DNA of 64,000 bases from Lepiota brunneoincarnata (lineage: Eukaryota; Basidiomycota; Agaricomycetes; Agaricales; Agaricaceae). Shown in pieces: positions 35,812 through 47,450 of this stretch (its first letter is position 1; the number at the start of each line of letters is the position of its first letter). Below the pieces are notes generated by a model. The model saw only the letters and a list, made by a program, of their open reading frames with translations, was not told where the DNA came from and ran no database searches. Location: contig JAEBUN010000007.1 in assembly GCA_023014365.1 (NCBI GenBank), positions 806,001 through 870,000 of the forward strand. Direction: 5' to 3'. The position numbers and the translations under genes were made by a program.

Positions 35812-37473
35812 ATGCTTTTCAACGTCACTGAAAATGCCTTGCAGCGATGGTTGGTCCCTGGCGCCACATCGATGAGCCCCGACGTCGAGAGTGCGTTTAT
35901 CCAGGGAGTGAGAGTGAAACAACTATCAGCGGTGAGTCCATTCGCTCTTCAATGACAAATGTATGATAACAAATTGGTCAGGGGTTGAACCGTGAGCCTC
36001 GGGTTGATTCCTTTTCGAGGTCCCCTGACATATTTCCACCTAGTTGCTAGCTTGACTCTCCTCGTGAGTGTACAACGATACAGAAGGAGTCGGTCCTTAA
36101 CATCCAGAATAGGTTTGTGAATGGCTGCACAACCTCCCCCTTGAAATACCTTTGATCTGGCAATCTCGGTGGGGTGTGGTGAAAATACTCTATCTGCTGA
36201 CCAGGTACTTGGCCTATGGGGATATGATTTTCTCGGTCTGGGGTTAGCATCCACCAATCGATGTAAAACTCTTGTGTTTCATAGCCGTTTGCAGAACAAC
36301 TTGCCTTTAATCTCAGCGCACCTACATGTCGGGCTGCGTACACCACCTTTGCCTGTGGGTTTCCCGTATGAATATCTGGTATAAATTCTGACTACCAAGG
36401 AAATTTCATCTGTGCCAGATCTGTTCACGACTGGCTTCCACCTAGGCGAACGTAAGTCCATCAGCCCCGCACAAGCATTTTGGGTAGCTTATTATCGGAC
36501 CTAGTTTTACTGGTCATCAGAACTTGGGCAATCTGGGGCAGAGGGCCCAAAATGGCCGTCGCATTATTTGCTTTTTGGGCCGGTTTGGTGGCCGGGGGTT
36601 ACGCCAACATATCTTTATTTCTCAGGGAGTTGACTTGTAAGTCTTCCCTACGCTGTTAATGGTCCCCCGATGGCCTATGCTACCCCACTCGTAGTCGCCA
36701 ATTCTGTCCCGCACATTTCAGAATGCGTGATCACGACCATCAGCGCACGAGCATACATCAACTGGATCTTGCTTATGGTTCTTGACATAGGTTAGTTATG
36801 GAAGTCCTAGCTGAACGCCCCACCAGTTGCTTATGCAGATGTTATATTTAGGCATGAGTTCCCTAATGATTCTCAAAGGATACAAATCCTGTTGGTCGTT
36901 CCTCTTCTCCGAGGCCGGACAAGGCTCACACGAGATTTATAAAGACGTTTCTGGAGGAAACTCGCAGTTGATGAAGGTAGTTTATCGAGATGGTGGGTAA
37001 CTTCGTTTGGTCCATAACGGAATGCTCACGGCTTTGCAGGAATCTTGTACTACGTTTATCTCGTCAGTAAGTGGCTCCCGGCACCTCATTTAGATATCAC
37101 AGTGATTAATAAATTCAGCCTTGGCTATGGCTAACACTGTTGTCATCCTGAGCCTACCTGTACGTAGACCAGCGCTCTGTTTGAAATGACCGGGCTAACA
37201 GGATTTTTGGACGTAGCCGGATTACATGGGACTCCTTGGGCTGTAAGTACGTAGCGAAAAACCTCGTGCTTTGCCACTCAATCGTGCTTCAGACTGATGC
37301 ATGCCATCCATTCCGTTTTGACATGTCGGCTGGTGCTTCATACGCGCGAACAAGCGAGAGAGCTTACGGTTGTGCTTGGGGAGGATGTGGATGCGGCACT
37401 AGCGGGAGAATCAACTGGGCCAGTTGGGACATTGAGGTTTGCCAACGCTACAGTGGAGGAGGAAGAAGTGTGA
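35812..37473 (+). CDS. DUF6533-type multi-pass membrane protein
   Basis: Agaricomycete membrane protein of unknown function with seven-helix-like topology. The N-terminal exon is MLFNVTENALQRWLVPGA. Then VASLTLLV and the DUF6533 core LEIPLIWQSRWGVVKILYLL with TRYLAYGDMIF. Following exons read PFAEQLAFNLSAPTCRAAYT, LLLVIRTWAIWGRGPKMAVA, FWAGLVAGGYANISLFLREL, ISARAYINWILLMVLDIGMS, ILYYVYLV, MANTVVILSLP and YMGLLG. The C-terminal exon is LLMHAIHSVLTCRLVLHTRE with an acidic end (TVEEEEEV). The R-x-WAIWGR and the HSVLTCRLVLHTRE block are typical of this family. Introns are short; the exon 1/2 joint is one base out of phase, so that boundary is uncertain. The stop at 37473 is followed closely by a convergent DenD-like gene. 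Confidence 0.75.
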
Positions 37474-37542
37474 AAAAACAGGCTGGATTGGCCCCCGATT
37501 GGTGGTAAGGCCATTCTGCAGGCGGGAGAATACTACATACTA

Positions 37543-38773
37543 CTAGGTTCTGTTGATACCATTCTGATAATCAGCGACTACGCTGCCTATTCCACCCTGA
37601 TGCACCTTGAACCCCAATTTTGAAGCATATGAGCAATCAAATTTAGCGGGCCAAGAGGAGACAATCCTTCTGTTTGTTTCGTTGTCTTTGAAGTCGATCA
37701 TAGCCAGAGCCTCTTTGCCGCCGAGTTTTTCGAGAGCTCTGAGCATGTCTCTGACAGTAGTCGTAAATCCGGGAAGGCAGATAACACGGGTATGCGGGGA
37801 AAACTCCTCTGCGGCGATCGTTCTAGCGAGAACGAGGTTGTCCACCGTCGTGGTTGGTGAAGCGAGCCAGACTTGGAGGTCGAGTTCGGGAGAGTCAATG
37901 GAGTTGCCGATGGGACATGTTGTCCGTTGGCCATTCAAAGGTTCCCGGATGATAGCTGCAGGGGAAGGGGGTATCAGTATAGTTCTAGGAAGCAAGTACA
38001 ATCGCAGGGCCCTACATACCGGAAAGGAACGAGGATGTTGCGGCGGATGGTGCACCAGGCCGCACCACGATCGTGGGGAGCCGGAGAACACGACCATCTA
38101 CGAAGCCTCGACGAGTAAACTCGTTGATGTAAAGTTCACTTGTGAGCTTCTCTGTTCCATATGCACTTTGGGGAGTGGTGATAGTGGTCGGGGTTATTAT
38201 CTCTGGCTGGGTTGCGGATTGAGCCGAGGCCGGTCACGGAATGAGGGTAGACTTGATCACCAACCAAAGGACCTCCGTAAACTGCGAGAGAAGAGGTGAA
38301 CAGGAATTTAATTAATTTGTTTGCCTTCGATCCGTGGTCCCGTGCGGCCTGGAGCAAGGCGACTACGGTGTCGACGTTGATCTAGAATGTGTATAAGACT
38401 GCACGGAACTGCTCTCGTCAGTATGTTAATGAAAACCTTGAGGCCCAGATCAAAATTGTCCTCAGCACCACGCGACATGATTCCATGCATGCAGTAGATG
38501 GTGTCCGGGATTCCAAATTCTGTTCCAAATAGTCGGAGGATCTGATGGGATTGGGAGAGGTCTGCTATGAGGGTCGTTGTCTTTATGCCATTGGGCTTTT
38601 TGGGTTCCACGACATCGGTCAGAATCAGTTGAATGGCTCCGCGGTCGTCCTTTGCCAAAGTTTCTGCTAGCTGCACGTCGTGAAGGCATGAAGGTCCTGC
38701 AGAACGTTCTGCTTACTAGGCTGCCCAGGAAACCTGCGGCACCGGTGACGAGAATGGTCTCGATATCATGCAT
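37543..38773 (-). CDS. D-erythronate dehydrogenase-like SDR epimerase family (copy 2)
   Basis: Paralogue of the gene at 11.1-12.4 kb, on the opposite strand. Reading from 38773: MHDIETILVTGAAGFLGSL (Rossmann GxxGxxG), an intron of about 46 bp, LAETLAKDDRGAIQLILTDV, TIYCMHGIMSRGAEDNFDLG, LIKFLFTSSLAVYGG, then SAYGTEK (YxxxK catalytic pair), RRGFVDGRVLRLPTIVVRPG, IIREPLNGQRTTCPIGNS, RVICLPGFTTTVRDMLRALE and RRIVSSWPAKFDCSYASKLG, ending YQNGINRT. Unlike copy 1 the frame is unbroken. NAD-dependent oxidation of a four-carbon sugar acid is the family inference; the true substrate is unknown. It converges with the DUF6533 gene and diverges from the dsRBD-like gene. Confidence 0.85.
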
Positions 38774-39018
38774 GTCAGGGAAACAGGCGGGATAGCCGGG
38801 CCGGGGCAGACATGCCTAAAAAGAGTGTGACTTGGACAGAACAATAATTCAAAGGAGGTCGACCATGTCACTCTCCACTGCTAACATCCATTTCACCAGG
38901 ACAACCATTTGATCATTGTCGCGCGGAACAATTGGCGATAGCCTATAATCTCTCTTGTCCTTCACCCAGCCACCGCGGACTGGTCCACCCCTTCGTTCAT
39001 GGTCGTGGTCGGGTGAAT

Positions 39019-42000
39019 ATGCTCCGCTACTTCACCGAGGACGATGGACCAGGACATATGGACACCGCTTCCTTTCGTTCCCTACCCGCTACTCCCAAGC
39101 TGGCGGGCGCTTTATCACGAGATCAAGCCGCATCGGATGGGGACATCGGAGCTCGCCAAAGTCGTCCTTTCGATGTCGTTTCTCGGAGACTCAAGGAAAT
39201 TGGGGCGATTCCACTCGAGGATTTCTTCTCCGCTAAACCATCGGTCGACGTCTCTTTACGTGCAAAATCTGGCAGTGCCGACACGAGTCTAACCGCCAAC
39301 ATCGAGGCTCCACGTGCACCCCCAGCACATGTCCAGGACCGACCCTCTAGTCCATCCCTCCTCCCTCCTGCGCCGCTCTCTGAATGGAACATGAATGGCG
39401 AGATAAAACAGGGCCCTCCGTTGTCACGAGACAACGCTATTAGTCGCCTACATCAAACATGTATCCATGCTTTCGGATCTTCTGATCTACTCAACTACGA
39501 GTTCTTGGAAGAGAACGGGCAGAAAAGTGCGTCATTGAGACATTCTTACCATAGTCTCTTAATGACGATGCGCAGGCAAACAATGCATCCTCACCGTCAC
39601 ACGTCCCGATAAACAGGCCCGGTCATACAAGAGTGAGCCTGTGTTCTTGCGGCGGGCCGACGCAAAGGCCCGAGTAGCGACCATCGCCATGCAGATGGGA
39701 GCCCTCAGCTTCATCTTGAATGGCAGCTCAGAGCAGCTGAAAGCCAGGAAAGGGACTCCTCTACCGTCATCGGGTGCCATGAACCTCACGGCAGCCGAAG
39801 GGTCTTCGGATACGAGCATAGCCATTGGCATGATCGAGCGTGGTTTGGTGGAGTGGAGAGCGGGAAAAATACGTCCAGAGTGGGTTTTCTATACCGATGC
39901 TAGGGTGGTTGGTCGTACGTGTCTCATGGATCTTCTCGACTATTTCTCACTTAAATATCCTAGACTATGGTGCCGTACTGAGGATACAGGCTTACCACAC
40001 ATTCATTCCGTGTCTATTCCTGTGATTCAACGTATCACTCTGAAGCCGACGCAAGAGCTGCTTGTGCTCAAAAAGCACTGGAGGAAGGGGTTCTCGACTA
40101 TATCAAATTCGGTAATGGTCAAACAGAACCCGCTCAGCTTGTCACTCGAAGACAAAGAACCTGAGCTCTTTGATCAACAACGTCCTTCTCAGAAGGGCAG
40201 AACGCGGCCTATGACACTGCAATCTTATTACGGATCTCTTCCTCGGCCTTTCCCCGAACCCTTCGGTGACAGGACGGCTATAGAAATCAACGCACCGAGC
40301 TATATCAACTACATTGCTTCAATCTGCACGTGGTGGTCGAATCAAGTATAATTTCTACTGGATCAGTAGAGAAGTCGACGGGCCGTACGTTACTTTCGCT
40401 CTTTAAATGACTTTCAAAACCCTGATATTCTCAGTCTTGGGCTGCCTTCTGCGTTTGGAGAGGGGGAAAGAAACCAAGAGCTATCTAGTCGACCGCCAAT
40501 TCCAAAAACGAAACGATGCTAAAGCAGCCGCATGCCTTCTGGCTTTGTCTCAAGGGCTCGGCGATTATATTCGGTCCGTCAAGGCATCAATGGATGCCAA
40601 CTTTACCCCAGAGATGAGAAAATTGGCCAGCGAGAAATTCATATTTGCACTGAACACGGAGTGTAGCAAAATCCGTCAAGGGAACCGACTGAACTTTATC
40701 TACAATGATGATTTAGACGGTTGGGTCATCCGCTCCGCCTACGTATTCGTGCTCATCTTTGTCATCTCATCCAGCATTCGGGGCGAGTCTGGAAATCAAT
40801 ATATCACCAAATCCTGAAAGACCTGATATTCGGAAGTGGACCGTCTCTCCGGAATATCGGTCAAAAAATGATGCAAAGCTCGCAGTCTGTTATCACGCAG
40901 TAGCTCAAGGCGCGATCGAGGTGCTTCAGTTCAAGGGAGGGTCCGTACCTCACGGACATGTGTCATATTGGGACGACATACACGGACGGGACGCCATACA
41001 ACGAGCTCCGAAGCGGAAGAGCGCAGAGACCGATGCAGCTGGAGAGGCCCACGGGCATCAAAGAAAGAGGAGAAAGGACTGGCAGAGACTTGACAAAGAT
41101 ATGTCAAGAGCCTTTGAGGTTGAGCCCGGTGAAATCGTCGATCAGGACTGTGACTACTCGAAGGTCGCCATTCCGCCCAGGGAGGTCAGAAGTCCGGCAG
41201 TCATCAAATCTCATGATGCCGATTTCAACAATCCTCCCCGGACCGAGCCCGTGCCTCACTTTACAAGTCCCTCGCAAGAGCAGAAGCACTGGCCTAGCAA
41301 CACAGATGGAGGCAGACTCGTGCAGCAGGGTGGTTACCCCGCTACATCCCCTGGGATGAATTTCACCCCCACAGAGGCCCTCTATTATCCCACCTCGACG
41401 GCGCCTGGTCCACATTACCCTACTTCGCCGCAAATGCTGCCTGATACCTCGTCCTCCGTATATTATCATCCAGCCGCTCCCGTATCGCCCGTGGGTTTCA
41501 CGGCGTACCACCTGCATCATCCCATAACCGAACCACAGTTCATCCCCCACCCTACAATGTACCCCCATCCTCCTCATTTCATCCCGGCGTACTCGCAACC
41601 AGCGGTATCACCATACCACTCTATGCCATCGCCCTACCACTCTCCCTACCCATTTTCGCCCTCGAGCCCTTTGTATCTCCCTCAATCGCCCGACAATCGA
41701 TCGATGGATATTTATGATTGCCATGCCGACATGTATTATCACCCTTCACCAGAGATAGCACTGCAACCAATGTTGATATCTCCCCCTTCGCCGCTACGCC
41801 CACAAAAGATCAAGAGAATTGATAGGAACGCAACACTTTCACCTTCAAAGGCGAGTGAACCCACGACTGAATTCCCCCCGAGAAGAGAAAAAGGAATGTG
41901 AGAGAGAGAGGTCGAGGGATATGGAGAACACCGGCGGGGAGGTTGGGTGTTTGGATCCGGAAGAGGAGACAGAGGCGGAAGAGGAGTTAATGGAGAGGAG

Positions 42001-42034
42001 CCAAGTGTTAGAAAGGAGGGCGAGTGTGCCTTGA
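39019..42034 (+). CDS. Protein with four dsRNA-binding-domain-like repeats
   Basis: Not matched to a named family. The protein contains at least four units with dsRBD layout: helix 1, three strands, and a C-terminal helix bearing a D-A-K/R-x-x-A signature. Unit 1: ISRLHQTCIHAFGSSDLLNY, CILTVTRPDKQARSYK and LRRADAKARVATIAMQMGAL. Unit 2: REWRAGKIRPEWVFYTDAR then FRVYSCDSTYHSEADARAAC. Unit 3: LQSARGGRIKYNFYWISREV and QKRNDAKAAACLLALSQGLG. Unit 4: IRQGNRLNFIYNDDLDG and YRSKNDAKLAVCYHAVAQGA. A basic stretch (APKRKS, HQRKRRKDW) suggests nuclear entry. A long Pro/Ser/Tyr/His-rich tail follows. Frame breaks occur near 39990-40010, 40100-40150, 40305-40320 and 41885. The start is uncertain. RNA binding is inference from fold-like sequence. 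Confidence 0.6.
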
Positions 42035-43780
42035 GTTAATACGACGGGTACCCGCCCCTACTTTGTTCCTCCGCTCACATGCCGGACGGTTGTTTAGATG
42101 GGACTTAGGGAACCTGCTACTCGAAGTTTCAAATAGCGCTTTAAGATTAGGCTGATTGTGTTATGTCTAATTAGACATTATCCTCATTCGATAGTGAATA
42201 CTAATAACGGACGGCAATACGCAACTTCGCGAATAGTTCACAACCTTCTCTAGTGATAGTGATTGATCTGCAGTCAGCACGAAAACTCTTTGTGGGCAAC
42301 AAAACTGTTGTGCGGGGAGATATCCCAGCAGCTCCGCCTGGAAACAAATTTCCAGATGCTTACTAAAACGAGTCTGAACGCTGACAGAGCACCGGCACTG
42401 GGGAGAATAATGACCGAACTGGTGCTCGTTCCTCACGACGCCAATCCTTGTGATTCTCAGGTCCCTTGCGTAGCGCAATAATTTGACAGAAAAAAGTGCC
42501 CGTATGTTTTGGCCTGCCAGGTATAACACTATCAGGAATAGGGTGCTTCTCTCGTATACCACTCATCGGGAATAACCCGACAGATGTAAATCCAACAATT
42601 TCAGTCCTCGATTTGTGCAATTGAGCACCATCAAATCAAGGGAGCATTTGAGTCCTTTGGTTGCTTCCATGTGCTCGGAGAGCCCCAAGGTACTCACTGA
42701 CGGCCACTATGGATGTCATTGAGAATCCTCGCTGCCATTAAGTTCTGATATGAACTCCCCTATCATTTCCCTTGTTTTCTGCTATCGGGAGCGCATGTCC
42801 GGCCGACGTCAGGCCCGCACGGAGAGATCAATGCGATGGGTCCAACAGGTGGTATAAGATACCCATTGGACAGGAATCATCTCCCGTCACTTTTCGCTGG
42901 CTGCCCTGCCAACAATTTCCGGCGAGACTCGACAGAAATATCACTCGTCCAGATCCTTCCGTGTCCCATGAAGCTGCCTGGGAGTTGCGTTGTAGACAGA
43001 TAGCACCCTTGGCAAGCTGGTTGGTTTCATTGAGCGACGGGATATGGGGTGGCAAATTCATCGTGCGGGTGGGCCGGCGTTGCACGAGGTTACACTCTAA
43101 TCGACCGAATCTGACACCGGTCACAGTTCAAATCTCTACGAGACCGGGACCATCATCTATGGAAAGGATACCCGATGAGTGGGAGCCGCAGAGCCAGAGG
43201 GGGATAACATACGCAGGTCGAAGCTTAGACATCAAAGTCGCCGACAGGTGTTCGCCGATCCCGAGGCTTGACAATACGACATCCACCATCTTTGAAAGCC
43301 CAAGAGCGACCGACGTGTGTATGCAGCGGTGCTACATATCAACTGGGAATGGAGAAGAAAGCCAACTTACAGTGTTATCTATCTGCAACACGCGGAGGTT
43401 TTCAAGAGGGTATGCAGAGGCTCCCATCTCACTAAACATATGATTTATCTGGCCATGCGAGAGGCGTCCCGTCGGACCTTTGGCTCGCTATCCCACCCTG
43501 TACTTCTTCCAGTCAAATCTACTTGTCGGTCTCCTTTTGCACCCGACGGAACCCAGCCGACTCCGTTCCTACACAGGTCGGTCACCGTGTCAAGGCAACG
43601 GAAATCCCCATCCCAATAATATTACCAAAATACTGGTGAGCCTGGTATTGAGCCCTGAGTAACAGTGGACGCCGGAATCTATGGGAGCAACGTTGACCCC
43701 AGTCGGGTAGCGAACCGAGCGAATCGAACGTTTACCGGCAATGCCTGCATCGATCGCCCAAATGGCCATTCCCGAGGATA
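42035..43780. other. Intergenic region, 1.75 kb
   Basis: Lies between two convergent genes. A 223-codon plus-strand frame (42772-43443) exists, but it has no motif, no flanking exon and a random-looking composition, so it is not called. Nothing else was seen. Confidence 0.5.
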
Positions 43781-45882
43781 TCATCTCGAATTTTGTTGCC
43801 CCATCCCATACCTCATCTCAGATCGTGGAATGGCACCAAGGTATTCTCCCTTCAACAAACACCAAGCCAATCTCAGCGGGTTATAATGCGTCGCTAAAAC
43901 CCTCAGCAGCTCCGCTAAAACGAACGTCAACATCAGCACAATAAAAAAGGAGTCGTAATGATTTCGTACTGTATTGGAAGAACAGGAGGGATAATGGTAA
44001 AGGTTGGCTCTGAAGGAGCTAAAATCAGGATAATGTGGCCTCGCTCTATGCATTGCGCCTACCTCTATCACAAGGCTCTCCCGAATCCCCTGTTTACGTC
44101 CCGAATTTCTTCAAGCGGAAGTAGACTCCACCTAACTCGGGAATGAGATGGATCTCCAATGTTGCTACAGAAAAGACTTGCCAGACAGCCTCCATGGATC
44201 TTTGACTCTCAGCATTAGAGCAAATAGAGGGAAATGGTTGATGAGCGTCAGAAGGATTTCTATGCTCGCGAGTAGCAGCAAAATTGCGAAACGGATCTGT
44301 GTGGTCAAGTCAGTGCCGGCGGCGGGAGAAAGAGGAAACAGTGATGACGTACGATAGCGAACAGTGCATAATACACTAGTACAGTCGGGAAAAGGAATGC
44401 AAGAAGAGTAAAAAGGATGGTGCCGTACAAGAGCTGGTCCATATCATACTCCCATGAGTCAACCCGATTCCTCAGCACATTGTACCTCTTTCCTGGAAGG
44501 TTATCTGAATGAGTTGACGTCGCGAACTGAGAGCCTATGCGTACCTCGAAAAAGATTGAATAAGGACCCTGCCGTCTGTAACATGCGGTGGTAAATCACC
44601 CCAGAGAAATAATAACACGCGAATATGTGCAGAGTGACTGCCGCTACCAAGTCCAGAACCACCGAAATGGCAAGTGACACACCACCAAAGGTACTCATCA
44701 TGCCAGCCGCATATACGATGCCCGTGGTATAGGGTATGATGTACCTTAAGCCTCTTTCCCAGAGGCGTACGATGCCGATAAAAGAACGGGAATAGAATAA
44801 ACTAAGTTCGGTGTTGAGCTTAAGACCCGCTGGCCAGGAATCAAGCCAGCGCAAGACAAGGATGATGTTGTGTGACAAGTGTCTTTCAATAGTGACATTG
44901 GTAAGCGCTGCAAGCACCGGCGCATTTTCCATAAGAAATGAACCGAACGCCATGCCGATTGTGACATCGTTGAGAATCATCCAAATAGTATTGAAAAACT
45001 GAGTATAGCGGATGGCGTAGTTGGTGATGTCAGATTCACCGCGGTTACGAAGATGAGGGATCTCGGTGACGAAGTATGTGGCCTGTTCCGCTCGAATTTC
45101 GATCTGGTGAGCCACTGCGCAGACATCCTTAAGAGAGGAGAATGGGGTAAGAGGGAAGTTTGCAAACATTCTGACGAGGCGAGAGGTAGTGTGAATTGGA
45201 CGAGCAAAAAGGGTCGTGAGGGTGCTGATAGAGAATAGCACAGAAGCAGTTGCCGGCAGCAGAGAAGCAGTCGAGTCAGCCATGATAGTCTCTAAGAGTT
45301 TTGAAGAATTGAACTGATTCAGAGTGACCCGGCTCAGTGCAGTGCTGAGACGAGGCCGAGAAGGGCGGGTAAAGTCGTGGTGCTCGAGTTGATCATAAAT
45401 TAACGAAGAACCCTTGTTGGTTGGAGAAGGCGCGAACAGAGAGGTATCCAGTGCATAGAATCGCAGCGAGTTCAGTGGATGGCGATGATAAAAGATAAAA
45501 GTGGGCTGGATTTTCCTGCTTCAGGGTAAGGAAGTGAATATATTCATGGAAGACTACGTACCAGGATGCCATCACAAGCCGGTTTTCTTGTGCACGATAT
45601 TCGCAATATGCCAGTATCTCAGGATCCCCTTCACACGAGGTCTCTGCGACGCGCCAAGCAGGCGCAGTACATGCGGAATCCAATACACGTGTAGCCTCCC
45701 CTTTCTCCAGAACAGTCAGCAATCCGAGAGGTTCGAATGGTGTGGGGACGCCTTACTGTATTAACGTCAAGGACGCCAGCTACACAGTATGTGGGAGTTT
45801 TCCAGCCATAACAAAAACCTGATACCCGTGCTCTGTCAAGAGGCCAGAAGACGGTCGTCGGAGGCAGGACAGAAGAGGGCAT
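43781..45882 (-). CDS. GPI1: GPI-GlcNAc transferase subunit Gpi1 (PIG-Q)
   Basis: ER-membrane subunit of the complex that adds GlcNAc to phosphatidylinositol, the first step of GPI-anchor synthesis. The first exon reads VFWPLDRARVSGFCYGWKTP. Next come SCEGDPEILAYCEYRAQENR and LNSLRFYALDTSLFAPSPTN, leading into LIYDQLEHHDFTRPSRPR. The conserved Gpi1 core follows: DVTIGMAFGSFLMENAPVLA, HNIILVLRWLDSWPAGLKLN, TGIVYAAGMMSTFGGVSLAI and LVAAVTLHIFACYYFSGVIY. Then SLFNLFRG, KRYNVLRNRVDSWEYDMDQL and FLFPTVLVYYALF. The C-terminal part includes MLRVKDPWRLSG, a further helix and THYNPLRLAWCLLKGEYLGA. Introns are about 40-60 bp. The core exon of 260 codons is uninterrupted. The far C-terminal exon joins (44070-44300) are the least certain part. 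Confidence 0.88.
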
Positions 45883-46058
45883 GTGAAGTTGCTCTCAAAA
45901 GTTTGCGTCACAGCTTTGCTTGGACACGTGTTTCTTCATTCATCCTTCGCCAGAGTGCGTGCCTGTACTGTACATACATACTCAAGTCCCTGCACATCAT
46001 TTCTCTCGTCGCAAGAATAGTAACTATCATTGACTCAACAACAATTCGTTAAATTTAA

Positions 46059-47221
46059 TCAGTTCTGGAGTGAGTATCCAACTTGAACACTATTCCTCTG
46101 CATTTCCAACAAGTTATCCAGCATCTTGCGGGCTCTCCAGTCTTCCGGCAACGAGTTTCGAAACTCTCCGCTCTTCATCCAGTCTAGTCCATGTTGCAGG
46201 ACGTTCCGGGCCCGGCTAGAGCCGCCTCGGATGTCACCGATACAAGCCATGCAATGTTGCTCTAGGAGAGTTGGAGCTGTAGGTCGCACAGTGCAGTATA
46301 TTGGAATTATAGAAGACTGGTTTCACCAGCTGCAGTCAAGGCCGCTGTGTTAGGAGAAGGGCAGCATGATCCCCGAATCACCGTGGCTCACGTTGCAATG
46401 TCAACTGAATAGCCCCTGGCATATCCAAGGGATTTCTCGGAGGCTCCAGAGTTTCCGAGTGCCCACGTTGTTCGGGGGTTCTCACGTTCTTATGCGAGCG
46501 AGGGACGATATACAGACAGCTATCAGGGTACAGAGCTCTACAGCGCCGAATGAGACAGGGAAATCGACAGTGAATAGACTATTCACGCACGTATTCCATT
46601 GGACCTGATTCCATGCGATGAGCTATAATGGTGGCACGGCACAGGAACAGATCACCTACACCGTGATGCCAAACCTGCAGCGCCCTCCATTCCTCTTCTT
46701 CTTCTGCTGTCTCACGGACATCATCTCTATGCCAGCGCAGCGCAAAATCGTGAGCTAGGGGATTAATGAGCAGGTTAAGAAGTTCTGCTCATAGGCTAAG
46801 AATCTTATGGGATGGCCCAGCAACTTGTCGGCTCACCCAGCTGCAACTCCTCGTCTTTGCACCCTAACAGTCCTTTGACCACATCCAGAAACCCTGCCGA
46901 GGTATACCATTTTGCAAACGCAGATTCTTGCAAACCCGGATGCATCAAGTGCTGTACACCCCAAGAATCCGGATTGCCATCACCGTACGGCGGAAATTGT
47001 TTGCCAACGGTCCGACGGTGTGGCCAGTCGCCATCGCGTGTCTTCTGTATCACTCTCAGGCAGGCAGATTCCAGTTCCTTCCAGTCCTCCGTCGGAATGA
47101 GTCCCGGGACTACGACAAAGCCTTGATCATCATAGGCCGACTTGACTGAGTTCTCTATAGCCATTGATACGCGGTCTTGATCAGAACAGTGGATCAAATA
47201 AGAATCGCGATGCTCCAGCAT
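46059..47221 (-). CDS. Phytanoyl-CoA dioxygenase (PhyH) family protein
   Basis: Fe(II)/2-oxoglutarate-dependent dioxygenase. The first exon reads YDDQGFVVVPGLIPTEDWKE, RTVGKQFPPYGDGNPDSWGV and QHLMHPGLQESAFAKWYTSA. The next exon gives LINPLAHDFALRWHRDD, whose HRD is the first half of the iron triad. After an intron come ALYPDSCLYIVPRSHK and LDMPGAIQLTLQ. Then VFYNSNILHCATY supplies the distal His, and a following arginine (PRATLHG) fits the 2-oxoglutarate site. The C-terminal exon reads GGSSRARNVLQHGLDWMKSG and PEDWRARKMLDNLLEMQRNS. Total about 330 aa. It resembles fungal PhyH proteins of unknown substrate, not the peroxisomal human enzyme. It is transcribed in the same direction as GPI1, about 180 bp before it. 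Confidence 0.82.
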
Positions 47222-47450
47222 GGCTCATCTTATATAGGGTGCGCTTGCATTGTAGTCACATGTGCTTCCAAAGAGTCGAAATCTGTTTATAGTCATATCT
47301 TTGCATAAGCTGGAATAGCAGGCTTGGTGCTGTGAGTACATGGGAGAGCCAAGAACTTTGGCTACGCTCATGTGACTAATGGAAGCCTTGTCGCTTTCGG
47401 TATCGAAACTCTCCAAAAAAAAAAAACGCAGCACGCCACCTTCAACGTTC

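Noticed and set aside
42772..43443. 223-codon plus-strand frame
   Set aside because: No motif, no splice context, random-looking composition; lies between two convergent genes.
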